64,000 nt of DNA, taken from positions 79,694,610 to 79,758,609 of the forward strand of contig OX381707.1 in NCBI GenBank assembly GCA_947462335.1. Direction: 5' to 3'. A program made the position numbers and the translations under genes. Shown piece by piece: positions 25,201 to 35,205 of this stretch (positions are counted from its first letter, which is position 1; every line of letters begins with the position of its first letter). The notes under the pieces are model-generated. The model searched no databases. It saw only the letters and a program-made list of their open reading frames with translations, and was not told the DNA's origin. This DNA is from Harmothoe impar (Eukaryota; Annelida; Polychaeta; Phyllodocida; Polynoidae).

Positions 25201-26670
25201 TATTCCTGTGAAAAATCTTCAGAGACATCTATTCTAATTTATTTTCATCCCATATTTTTCTTAGATCTTCACTAAGTACTACCTCAACCCAAGTCCATAA
25301 GGGATCATTAAACAGCTAGGCGTGTATACAAGAAAGGCTCTGGCAGGTGTCTGGTGGAGTTAGTCCCAGCATGCAGACCTTATAAAAGACTTTATCTCAG
25401 CGGCCGCATCCATGATAGCCTCATACTCATCCCTCAGCACTGGAACATAATTAATTCCCCAGACACTGTCTAGGAACTCCTGATAGGCCAGGGATAATTA
25501 AGGTTTCATGAGTTTTGTTAATGCCCTAAAGCAGGCCGTATTAAGTATCATCACTGTAGATAAAGCCAAGAATAATTATCATGTTTTTGCAGCTGAGGTA
25601 TTGTTGATATAGCATTATTGATCGCTTGTGACCAAAATCAGGATGTGTATGCCATTTTGCTGATAATGTTGAAGGACATTTCCAACTTAATAAATTTGCC
25701 CAGATTGCCTTGGTAAGCGAAAAATACAGTGGTCCTGAAACTAGGTGATTGAACATAGACACATGTTAGACGTAGAGACTGCCCAGACAAATCCTAGCAG
25801 GGTGTTAGGTGCAGAGGTCTGGCATTTATCTGGAGCACATGCCTGCATGGTGAGAGATGGTAGACGCATGAAGGGGTGAGTGGGGAGTAGAAGATGGGGT
25901 GAGATGGATGGGGTGGATCAGGGCTTCACATGGTTCATCGGGAGGTGGCTGAGGAGGCCTGAGCTGCTCCTCCATGAGCTGCTCCATGAGCAGGTCCAGC
26001 AGGCATGTATACAGGACAGCTCCATGATGAGGCACTGTCACCTGGGGTAGGTGGCTGTTTAGAATGAGGAGGGTCCAGGAGAGAGGGGGCTTGAGTATTG
26101 AGCAGGATATAGAAGATAGGGGCAGCATAGAGAGAAGTATTTAGTTCTGATCAAAGACTGAGCTAGACATAGGCAGGTGTGTGGGGTCACTCGAGAACCA
26201 TCAGACTCAGCACTTCAAACGATAGCAATGGGCAGAGGTAGTTAGTTTGATGAATGGTGGGCACATCCCCCAACAACTCTAAGTGTTGAGAATATAGCTA
26301 CATGGTGTGTCAGAAAGGTGTTAGCTTAACTGTTTGTCATGGCAAACGTGACAACTTGTATAATGAAGCAGAGCCGCTCCAAGAGGCATACATGAAGATG
26401 TATACTTAAACCCTGGTTAAGGAGTCAGAGACAGTATTACACACCTTGATATTTTTGCACACCCTGACATAACCAAGGTTTGAGTTAGTAAAGTGACTGG
26501 CTTTAGGGCCACCATCCACTAGTGTGTTATTATTATCTTGACTTATGCTCATGTCCTTGTGTGTTAACCCATACATATGTTATTGTGGTTCTATGAAAGA
26601 TATATTTCTGTTTAGTGCTGCTGCACACAGTCTGTGTAAGAAGATATCACCTACATAAAGTTGTACATAT

Positions 26671-27876
26671 CCCAGCTAGCACCTTATGTAAAAAGCATGT
26701 CTGTTACTGGTCATATTTACATTGATACGTCAAAATGACCTGATCATGACATCTCAAGGGGGTAAGTCTTTGTACATAGCAGCTTGACAGGAAACTGATG
26801 TACTATTTTCATCTAAATGGCAATTTGAAAGGGACGTTACCATTTGATATCATCCATACATCTCTATGTGGTCATTATTTGATGTAACAAGTGATAAAAT
26901 CTTGATCACAATATCATATCTTTTTTTCGAGAAATCATACACATGACACATTGATGTCAGGTTTATGAGTTAAGGTGCATGTTAAAATGACATAATAGAT
27001 TTGACATCAACATTACGCATACTTTACATATGTAGTACATCTTTATCTTGTCAGATTATGACGTCTATGACACATCTGTTCTTTAGTTCTCAAATAGTTC
27101 ACACTTTTGACACAAGATGTCTCCCTCTAACAATATCAATCTACATTGACAGTAGTCTGACCTTAAATTAGCATCTATTCAACACAACAAATTTACATAG
27201 AAGATGAAACTTGAATAACTTTTTGCCTGGAATATATGATCTGTTATTTTTGTGTCTGTAGAATAATTATTTATGGGAGAACCAGGATATCAACACGAGC
27301 ACACCTTTTCTGTGGTCGCTAAAACTATTCAAATCCCATAGACTGACCATGAGCTGACATCACATCTTGCCACGGTGCTAGGATCAATGTGCTAAGTCTC
27401 AGCAGGAATATTGGTAGTGTCTACAGGCAAAATACACTGATTAAATCCATTGCCTTTGATGTTACCTGCTTCTGATGAAGAAGTCTTACTCAAGGTGTAG
27501 GGTAGACGTTAGATACATGTCTTTTCATGATGTCTAAAACGTGTCTGCATCTGCCATCTTATTTATGAAATATATTTATACCACAATTAAATAGTTTTTA
27601 GAATATACCCACCCCAAACAATGTTACAATTATTCCACTTACTTACATCTTTATATCACATCTTCCTGATATCTTTTTTTAATCTTTCAAAGCACGTCAT
27701 ATTAATATCATTATGTTACATTGAAAAGATGTCTGAAGAATGATGTCTAAACCATTTGCATATCGGACACCATGAGGCTAAGAATACAACGTAACCAAAT
27801 GTAGTAAATATCTATTGAGAAAAGAAAAGATGCGGTGAAGAGATGACATGATTAACTACGAGTTTTGCTAGCTGGG
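26671..27876. mobile_element. 1.2-kb non-autonomous DNA element with 11-bp inverted ends
   Basis: CCCAGCTAGCA at 26671-26681 is matched by TGCTAGCTGGG at 27866-27876. Copy A runs straight through the matching place (near 1125), so the block is an insertion in copy D. The inside is AT-rich with many TGATGT/ACATCA-like words and no open frame. I cannot see a convincing target-site duplication. Superfamily unassigned. Confidence 0.6.
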
Positions 27877-28685
27877 TAGTGAGCTGCTGTCATGGGTGAG
27901 AGAGGTTAATACATGAACCCAATATATCAAGTCTGGTATTGCTGGGGAAAGTGGCAATGCCTCTATAGAGATTGAAATATAGCACCGAGTATATTATTTG
28001 GAATATAAACAACGGATTGCTTATGAATAAATATATCAAAGCAGCACTGCAACATGAAACATGAAATAAAATATAGTAGCACTTTTTTTTTGAGAAGAAT
28101 ATGAACGCATACATTTAGGCAATCTGATATTGGATTTACCTAATTGTCATGCATATCAGACACAAAGAGTAATATGGCAATATGGTGGCACAAACGATGC
28201 ACTTGATATGCTCTGCCTTTCTAACATGTAAGCGTTTAAGCATACCTAAAGGATGCTTCTTGAAATTCTTAAAACGACAGATACTATAATGGCTCGAGCA
28301 ATTGCATGCATGCTTATAATCTTTGATGGTTTTTATTATCCTGCACTTATGACTAGTACTGAGATTAATATCATGGGACTTAACAGGGGACAGAGAGACA
28401 TAATCAAGGATTTATATTGAAGAATTTGTTATATTTTGCTAGTAATTAGAGCATATTTATCAACAAGTTTCCCACAGAGGCTTATAAATTACTAAACCTT
28501 TCTTGTACAGAAGAACACACGTTTTGTAGAAGATGCCATGATCTAAATAAGAACTCTTTCTCAGTTGAGTAACACTCCCCAGTAAGGCACTCCGATGACA
28601 GAGGGTGGGCTACAAGCCTCATTCATCAACCCATGATTTGCTGACAGACTGGAGACCAAGACCAGCCCAGAGGCAATAATTAATG

Positions 28686-28689
28686 CTAT
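28686..28689. repeat. Target-site duplication CTAT of the LTR element (left)
   Basis: CTAT precedes the left LTR and recurs at 47006-47009 after the right LTR. Copy A near 1812-1870 shows the related uninterrupted sequence, supporting a clean insertion into the unit. Confidence 0.85.
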
Positions 28690-29105
28690 TGTAGTAGTTC
28701 GGAATCTCAGAAAAGAGAACAAGAACGTCAGTTTCCAAGTGCGAAGTAGAAAGCGTGTTTTATTCAACGTATCCCTATTACAATTGAATCTAGTCTTAAC
28801 CCAGAGGGGAAGACGAAGCAGTCCTGGTGCAATCTAGTGATTGGGGTAGGGTAATGCTGGGAATCAGCCGGGCCTGCACTGACTGGCGACTATACGAGGA
28901 GGGGAGGTTTATATACCCCCTTTGGATGTGAAATGGACATGGTCACGTGTCGGTTGGCTCCCGCCTGAAACGTGGTGCGCAGTACCCGAGAGAGGACAGT
29001 CGCCCCCTCTGGGATACCGCCCACACTAACGCCAGGCGGGAACAACCCGAACTTAACCCTCCTCGGTCACCTGGATATAAATGATTACCGTAGTAAACCC
29101 CTACA
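28690..29105 (-). repeat. 3' LTR of the LTR element (minus orientation)
   Basis: 416 bp with the same TATA box (plus-strand TTATATA near 28909-28915) and AATAAA signal (plus TTTATT at 28759-28764) as the partner copy. It is flanked on the outside by CTAT (28686-28689) and on the inside by the G7 polypurine tract. Confidence 0.92.
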
Positions 29106-29118
29106 CTACCCCCCCTAG
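29106..29118 (-). promoter_or_regulatory. Polypurine tract of the LTR element
   Basis: On the minus strand a run of seven G (plus-strand C at 29109-29115) followed by TAG abuts the 3' LTR. A purine tract at this place primes plus-strand DNA in LTR elements. It is short and G-only, so moderately certain. Confidence 0.6.
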
Positions 29119-30178
29119 ACAACACTAGGTGTGGTAAAAACCTGAGTAGTAGACTCATAATAAAATAGTTTGACAACCAGAAGTAGTTTGTCTATACACT
29201 ATACACAAAGGGTTTTACTACCATTAGTCATATGTTATATATGATGAACAATATTAATGGAATTAAGGCATTACACTGTCATAGAAACCTTATGATATGA
29301 CTTTTACGTTAAGTAGTACCCGAAGTAGTTACTAACAGTTTGTAACTATCTTCTGATAGGAAATACATATAAAGTCCTGATAAGGACTTTTTAAAAAAAA
29401 AAAAGATCGGCAAGTGTACTAATTCCGAAGAATTATTACCAGTCCTAAAAAGGACTCACAAGCCTAAAAAAAAAATTTCATAGGGATACATGATAACTTT
29501 TCTCCGCACCAGAATCAAAATTCTTATCACCTCCGTTTTCCATAACAAAATATATCTACAACTAGATATACATACTCTTATTTACATCCACCCGAAGTGG
29601 TCAACGTTTGAACACAGTTATGGTTTATACAGATCTTTGGTAATATCCTGAGTATCATAAACTATCGTAGTGTATCAGCACCATAAATATATATATTAGA
29701 AACATGGACGAGAATGTACGTTTTAATAAATAATCTGGAACTGCAGCGGTATACTGCAGAACCTCACAAAAGTGCTATGTTGACTTAAAAAGTCGGATAC
29801 TGGGCTGATCTCCGGATCTGCTTCGGGACGAGTACGTGAGGTGCTCTCCTCTTCATCTTGGACGACTGAGTGAGTTGCTCTCCTCTTCATCTTGGACGAC
29901 TGAGTGAGGTGCTCTCCTCTTCATCTTGGACGACTGAGTGAGGTGCTCTCCTCTTCGGGTCTACCAGCAAATGGTAGACTCCTGTAGGTGCAATGTCTGT
30001 TTAAACGTTTACATATGTGGAAATATTATTAACACTTGGTATTTATATCATTACCTCAGAACCTAAGGGTTCTTTTAATATGAAGGGATAGTCCCTTCAT
30101 ATTTACCTTCGGCTTTCATAGCCGAAGAGTTCCTGAAACAACTACAGCTGTATTTAGTTATCCCGAAGGAGCCTTGTT
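29119..30178 (-). other. 3' untranslated part of the LTR element
   Basis: About 1.06 kb between the ORF E stop and the polypurine tract carries no open frame of note. It includes the 34-bp array at 29836-29957. An AT-rich stretch at 29380-29710 has several short inverted repeats (for example AGTCCTGATAAGGACTTT near 29373). A retrotransposon with this much 3' non-coding DNA could once have held another gene, but I see no remnant. Confidence 0.6.
29836..29957. repeat. 34-bp tandem array, about 3.6 copies
   Basis: The unit begins GTGAGGTGCTCTCCTCTTCA and ends TCTTGGACGACTGA. Copies start at 29836, 29870, 29904 and 29938 (partial) and are nearly identical; one G/T difference is seen in the second copy. 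It lies in the 3' untranslated part of the LTR element. Confidence 0.9.
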
Positions 30179-31972
30179 TCAGCCTTCGGGTACCTCCTTC
30201 TTTTGGATGGCATCTTTCAGCTGATCCATGCTCCCATCCCAGTCCGAGAATTTCATCCCGAGGCAAATTTTTAATTTGGCCTTCATCTCCCGAATTTCTT
30301 CCTGGAGATCTTTACACTCCTCTCGGACTGTAGCTTCCAGCACAGCGGCTTTGTCGCGCTGTGCTTCCAAGAACCTGGTCTTGGTAACTACCTCATCGGC
30401 AGTGTCCTTCTGAAGGCTCTCCTTTTCCTTCCAGTGACACTTCCTTACCCCCTCAATGAAGTGTTGTACCACCCTCTTGTGGTAATCCTCAGCCATCACC
30501 CGCTGTTCCTTCTGGAAGTCATCCAGAATCTCCTGTCCTATCTGATTGGACAGTGGAGCATCTTTAGGAAAGTAGGATGCTATAGGCGTTACACTAAGAG
30601 TGGCCGCAGGCTTCTCCTTCTTAGGTTTGACCTCCTGTGTTTTAACAGGAGGATCCGCGGTTGGTTTCCCAACCACAGTCGGCTTCCCTGGTGGTGGAGC
30701 CGGCTTATGGGGTGGTGTCGCCGGAGCTGGTACTGGACCTTTCTGTGGCAGAGGAGGAGGTTTCATAACCTCCCCATCCGGCCCAGTGATCCGGTGAGCA
30801 GGCTTGAATGCCTTGTGTGATGGCGGCTGTTGTTGGTGCCACGAAGCATCCCTACCGGCATGCTTTAACACCTGCTGGTGTATTCCCGAAGGGGCGGATG
30901 GTTCCATTCGTCCCAAAGCAGATGATGGTCTGCTTGTCGGGCCTCCTCGGTACCCGGCGTCGGGTAGGACACCCCCCTGGGCAGACGAGGTGGACGCCAC
31001 ATGTCGCACCAAGTCGTACCAGGACCGGGAGGCTTCCTCCCCAGGACTCCTGCGTCCCCGTCGGGCCAGCTCCCTATCAATCTCCCTCTGGTGAGCGAGT
31101 TCATTCTCGCGCCTTCGGGTGTCTTGGGGGGTCTGGCCGAGCGTCTGAGACTCCTGTCCAGGCGCCAAGTCCATCTCTGGATAGTCAGTATTTCTATCCG
31201 CAGGTGCCTCATAGCTACGACCACTATGAGAAGACTCCGTGTAATAACGGGAGTCAATCTCCTCCAGACTGAGGGTCCCTCCTCTTCTGACGTGAGTAGC
31301 CGGGCTGGTGGACCGAGACCGTCCCCGTTCACCTCTCGGCCATCCCCGACTCCGGTAGTAGTCCCTCGGGTCGGGTTCTCTCCCACCTCTCCCCCGGCCT
31401 CGATTGGCAGAACGACGGAACATCTCGGGTGGGTATTGGTCCGGATCCAAGTCAAACTTTCGTGGACCCGGGACCTTCGCAAACCTCGCTACTGTGAGCT
31501 TCGATTTGCTTTCTGCTACCTCGCAGAAATACGCCTTAGAAGAATTAAGGCTCTTCGGATCCTTCTTCAGGACATCTCTGAACGAGTCTATCACGCGTTC
31601 ATGCAGGGCCATTACCTTGGCTCTGGCCTCTCCACCTCCAATATTATGGAGCATGGTCATGTGCTTGATTAAGCGTCCACGCCTATGATGCAGGTGACCC
31701 GAACAGGTAGTGGTACCTGCCCCCTCCGGATCGCACTGGTACACCACATAGTGATGGGTATGGTTCTCCACTAAGTGGCGCAGGTACCTTGCCTTAGTGG
31801 TGAAGGATACCTGTAATTCCAGAGATGACTGGCATTTCTGGAATGGACACTCAAGGTGGTCCCTGTCCCAATGTCGGACAGCCCAGCGGATCTTTGCCTT
31901 CTGATCCCTGGTATAATAGGTTTCCGGGAAGAAATCTATTTTCTTAAGCCAGTCCTCGTAGAACTCGCTCAC
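30179..31972 (-). CDS. ORF E of the LTR element: zinc-finger, proline-rich, coiled-coil protein
   Basis: The open frame has 597 codons, in the same frame as ORF D and separated from it by TAA plus four codons. The first codon of the quoted range is GTG, so expression by stop readthrough or as one original D-E frame is as likely as a separate start. Residues 42-109 hold two C2H2-like fingers (C42-x4-C47...H66-x4-H71; C80-x9-C90...H104-x4-H109). Residues about 190-300 are Arg/Gly/Ser-rich, about 390-450 Pro-rich (PPPLPQKGPVPAPATPPHKP), and about 490-590 form a charged coiled coil. It could be a nucleic-acid-binding structural or accessory protein; function unknown. No pol domain is seen. Confidence 0.65.
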   Translation of the reverse strand: MSEFYEDWLKKIDFFPETYYTRDQKAKIRWAVRHWDRDHLECPFQKCQSSLELQVSFTTKARYLRHLVENHTHHYVVYQCDPEGAGTTTCSGHLHHRRGRLIKHMTMLHNIGGGEARAKVMALHERVIDSFRDVLKKDPKSLNSSKAYFCEVAESKSKLTVARFAKVPGPRKFDLDPDQYPPEMFRRSANRGRGRGGREPDPRDYYRSRGWPRGERGRSRSTSPATHVRRGGTLSLEEIDSRYYTESSHSGRSYEAPADRNTDYPEMDLAPGQESQTLGQTPQDTRRRENELAHQREIDRELARRGRRSPGEEASRSWYDLVRHVASTSSAQGGVLPDAGYRGGPTSRPSSALGRMEPSAPSGIHQQVLKHAGRDASWHQQQPPSHKAFKPAHRITGPDGEVMKPPPLPQKGPVPAPATPPHKPAPPPGKPTVVGKPTADPPVKTQEVKPKKEKPAATLSVTPIASYFPKDAPLSNQIGQEILDDFQKEQRVMAEDYHKRVVQHFIEGVRKCHWKEKESLQKDTADEVVTKTRFLEAQRDKAAVLEATVREECKDLQEEIREMKAKLKICLGMKFSDWDGSMDQLKDAIQKKEVPEG

Positions 31973-31984
31973 GAGAGGATCCCT

Positions 31985-33202
31985 TTAGGTGGCTCTGCAC
32001 CAATCCTCATCGTTGGATCTCCCATTCAAATTTATGACGGGCGGGATGGAGAAACGCCCCGATCCTTTTGCGCATTCCCCCCAGTAGGAGGGAATGAACC
32101 CCTGAAATCCACCTCTGGCGTTATTCCAGATGTGTTTTTCCAGGGCGGAACCCGACTCGCTTCCCGAGCTGACGTCGGACTGATGTCCAGCAGCCACCTT
32201 CGGGTCGGGCGTCGGGTCGGTTTGGGTGACTGTGGTCACTGGGTCCTTCGTCTGGGAAGGAGATTTTGGAGCCGCAATGTCCATATCGTCCTCCCCTGTA
32301 GCAGACTTCCCTTGGGAAGTACTGCTCGTATCAGATTTATCTGATACTGACCCATCGGTCACAATCCGCTGGGCGTCTGGCACTCTCTTTAACCGGGCTG
32401 ATTCATTCCTCAGGGCTTGGCGACCCCGAGGCTGGACAAAAGGGGATTCACCTTTTGCAACTACCACAGTCCGGATATCCTGACTGTGGGGACTGCTAGT
32501 GCGGGTTGCAGGGTCACCCCTTCGGATGTCCCTGCTGGCCTTAGCTGCAGCCTTCTCCTCTGACTGAGTCAAACTCTTAGTCCGAGTCTTGACCATTTCC
32601 TCCACCGTCTCGACTATGGCTTCGTGACGGCTGAGGCCTTTCTCCGCCATGATTGTTTTCATGCGGTTATAGTCTATCTGATAGACCTTGTAGGATAAGT
32701 TGGACCGTATTGAGTCCCTATATCCTTCAACCGATTTCGGTTCCAACATCCCTACCGGGTTGTATCTGGGGTAGCAAGCTACAGCGAGGGTAGTGGCGCC
32801 GAATGCCCCACACAAAGCGTCATCCGAGATGCGTGTCATCCGAGGTACACACACCCCGACGTCAGCCATCTCAGCGTCGAACAAGCCCTTCCGAAGTGCT
32901 TTACACACCCGGAGGCCTTGCTGTAGATTTTCCCAGGTGGCAAACCACTCTGGGGGCATGATGCGGAGAGCTCCCGCATCAATAAATTCTTGCAACATAT
33001 CCACTATGTCGTTCGGGATAGGTCTGGCTAGGCCTATCTCCGTGGCGCACATCACGTCTGGATGGAGATTCATCTCCCTTCCATCGTAGCAACTTTTACG
33101 AGTTGACTTCACCAGTCTAGCTGGCTTCTCATCCTTCGGGTGGTTATCCGGGTCGATGTTCGGATTACCACACATATCCCACGTATCCTTTAGATGTTGG
33201 GC
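31985..33202 (-). pseudogene. ORF D of the LTR element, 3' part, function unknown
   Basis: This is the continuation of the frame that starts at 43969, displaced by 10.5 kb of Polinton. The first internal ATG is at 33175. The part nearest the Polinton is mixed helical (LARPIPNDIVDMLQEFIDAG, a later ALCGAFGATTLAVACY). A charged region follows, then a Ser/Thr/Asp-rich tail ending in FIPSYWGECAKG and DEDWCRAT. The frame stops with TAA at 31987-31985, and ORF E follows in the same frame 12 nt later. I recognise no protease, RT, integrase or envelope features and no membrane segment. Intact length would be about 480 aa. Confidence 0.65.
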
Positions 33203-33208
33203 CTCCTC
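33203..33208. repeat. Target-site duplication CTCCTC of the Polinton (left)
   Basis: CTCCTC directly precedes the AG end and recurs at 43739-43744. On the minus strand it is GAGGAG, two Glu codons of the host ORF D. Six base pairs is the usual Polinton duplication length. Confidence 0.93.
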
Positions 33209-33600
33209 AGTAGTATAGTATGTATCGGAACGGGACTATAGTTAAGTACTGTTTATTACTCAATCGACATGCAGCCAATCAGAGGCCTCCATTTGGTCAC
33301 GTGACCCGTTGCCATGGTAACGTGACCTACTTAGAGCTCTCAGCCAATCAGAAGCCAGCATTCTGGGTGACCTACTGACCTACTTAGAAGCTCTCAGCCA
33401 ATGAGAGGCTGGCATTCTGGTAACTATGGTAACGTGACCTACTTACGTCACGTGACCTACTTAGGCTCAGCCAATCAGAAGCCGGCATTCTGGTAACTAG
33501 GGTAACGTGACCTACTTAGGGTTTGTTTGTAAACAACACCACGTGGCTCTCTTGTTTGTAAACAACACCACGTGACACGTGACTGTTTGTAAACAAACAA
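33209..33600. repeat. Left terminal inverted repeat of the Polinton (392 bp)
   Basis: It starts AGTAGTATAGTATGTATCGG and matches the reverse complement of 43347-43738 with five substitutions. Inside are CCAAT boxes at 33275, 33344, 33398 and 33471, repeated GTAACGTGACCTACTTA words, palindromic GGTCACGTGACC, several CACGTG E-boxes, and three GTAAACAA forkhead-like motifs near 33528, 33558 and 33589. The composition is promoter-like rather than simple terminal sequence. Confidence 0.95.
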
Positions 33601-33716
33601 CGTATATATAGAAAAAAACACAACAAGTTCCATCTTATGTTAAAATTATATTTTCGAATAAAAAAGCACATCTGTAACAGCGTCTATGTGTAACTACGCG
33701 CGTTCTCATTCAAACA

Positions 33717-34352
33717 CTATAACACTATCATACCGTAGCAGCAGCAGGTAGGACCGGAAGAAAAGCAAGCGCACGAGCAGAAGCGACGACACCATTTGCA
33801 CCATCCGGCCGTCGCGTTGGTAGCCCTACTACCCGTCGCGCGTTCCACTGGAGCGGCTTTAAGAGTGACAAATGACGATTCTTTGTCGACGCGACTGCTA
33901 ACATCAGCATCGGCAGCAGCATCGGCAGCATCGGCAGCAGCATCGGCAGCAGCGGCAGCAGCCTCGGCAGCAGCGGTAGCAGCAGTAGCAGCAGCGGCAG
34001 CAGCAGTAGCGTGAGCATTAGCAACAACAGCAGCAGCGACAGTAGCAAGGGCGGCAGAGCGGGCACTAGTAGCGTTATCACCGGCGTCATCGGCAGCCGC
34101 AACAGCATCAGCAGCAGCAGCGTCGGCATCGGTGGCATGAGTAGCTGCATCGGCGGCAGCAACAGCAGCAGTCACAGCCGCAGCGGCAACAACAACAACG
34201 TCATCACGACCCGCGTCACTAACAGCCGCAGTAAATGCAGCAGTAGCACGCTGAGCAGCACTAGCAGCAGCAGTAGCAGAGGCTACAGCATCAGCTTCAC
34301 ATTCGCGCGCCGCTTCGTCATTCCGCTTCATGTCACGGTAGCAACTTTCCAT
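33717..34352 (-). CDS. Alanine-rich leftward Polinton protein, unknown
   Basis: ATG at 34352 opens a 211-aa frame: MESCYRDMKRNDEAAREC, then a long Ala-rich tract built of GCN codons with Asp, Thr and Val (residues about 20-150), and a cysteine-rich end (GWCKWCRRFCSCACF, later TCCCYG). The frame is open further upstream to a GTG at 34463, but no earlier ATG exists. A TATATAAG box lies about 120 nt upstream on the same strand. All six frames across this GCA-rich DNA are open for long stretches, so frame choice rests on the TATA box, the start context and the Cys-rich end. It could also be a non-coding simple repeat. Confidence 0.45.
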   Translation of the reverse strand: MESCYRDMKRNDEAARECEADAVASATAAASAAQRATAAFTAAVSDAGRDDVVVVAAAAVTAAVAAADAATHATDADAAAADAVAAADDAGDNATSARSAALATVAAAVVANAHATAAAAAATAATAAAEAAAAAADAAADAADAAADADVSSRVDKESSFVTLKAAPVERATGSRATNATAGWCKWCRRFCSCACFSSGPTCCCYGMIVL

Positions 34353-34382
34353 CACGAGGATCTGCAAATTGAGGCGCGGTGC

Positions 34383-34389
<7 letters not shown>

Positions 34390-34427
<38 letters not shown>

Positions 34428-34428
34428 C
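34390..34428. repeat. TAG/GTA trinucleotide run in the leader of the Ala-rich gene
   Basis: A run of (GTA)n lies between the TATA box and the start of the leftward gene. It is a simple repeat and expands the open frame with Leu codons if read from the GTG upstream. Confidence 0.85.
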
Positions 34429-34467
34429 GTGAACGATGATGACGATGCTGAATGTGGTTTCACTCCC

Positions 34468-34475
34468 CTTATATA
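34468..34475 (-). promoter_or_regulatory. TATA box of the leftward Polinton gene
   Basis: The minus strand reads TATATAAG, followed by GGGAGTG, about 116 nt before the ATG at 34352. It heads leftward transcription. Confidence 0.55.
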
Positions 34476-35205
34476 CCCTTACGCCCCGCCTTTTTTCAAG
34501 CCACCGGCCAGCTGCCCCTTCACGGCAGGTCTTTAGATCAGCCTTAAGTCGCTTACTACGTGGCTCATCATCCCTCTAATCGCATTTTCCAGCCGCCAGC
34601 CGGCTGTCTGCTGATGACAGGCGAGGGTGATTTGTTTTTTTCTTTAGATATAAGCCGCTTACCACACGCGCACCCTCTAGTCACAGACAGAGTGACAGAA
34701 AGGGAGGGGGTCGCTTTGTTCACGCTACCTGTAGTTGTTTTTCTATACACACGCTGAGCCTATGACCCGTTAATCCTTTATACAGGTAACACGCGTTCAA
34801 CTAATTACCCTATTGTATGACAGTCGGTACACGGATTTAATTTTAAACCGCCTTCCCATCTGGGATCCATGTCTGGCGGGGTGGAAGGATCCAGCTGAAA
34901 AGTGTGATTAGGGCTTTTGTTTCTCTTATGATAGCAGCAGGTCAGCATGCGACAGCTGAAAATGTCAGACTCGCCGCTCCTATAAAAGACTGAGATGCGT
35001 CTCTCTTTCCACACACCCTTCTACCATCGCCGCCGACACCGCCACCGCCGGCCAGCCGACCGCCGCCACCGCCTGCAGTCACCGCCATCACGCCAGCAGG
35101 GAATTTCGAGCTGAGTCTGCTTATTGCTTATTTTTTTTCTTTGAGCTTTTTGTTTTCTTAAATTTTTATTTTCACTCAGTCTTTTTTGTTTCGGAGGAAA
35201 GAAAT
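34476..35205. promoter_or_regulatory. Divergent promoter region of the Polinton left end
   Basis: 730 bp between two divergently transcribed genes holds a TATA box for each direction (34468-34475 on minus, 34981-34988 on plus). Short open frames in the middle (around 34560-34757) have no supporting features. Apart from the boxes and the CCG-rich leader I see nothing else. Confidence 0.5.
34981..34992 (+). promoter_or_regulatory. TATA box of the 216-aa gene
   Basis: TATAAAAGACTG lies 225 nt before the ATG at 35206. The AAAAGACTG part recurs in the box upstream of the major capsid gene (41196-41204). The leader between is rich in CCGCCACCG words and ends in a long pyrimidine tract with CACTCAG, which could be a 3' splice site, though no paired donor was identified. 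Confidence 0.6.

Noticed and set aside
30228..32483. Several plus-strand open frames across the LTR-element ORFs
   Set aside because: They are antisense shadows of GC-rich ORF D and E. They lack motifs, and all element signals point to the minus strand.
33796..34394. Plus-strand Ala-rich and Ser/Asn-rich frames opposite the leftward gene
   Set aside because: They are frame shadows of GCA/AGC repeats, with no promoter or non-repetitive domain.
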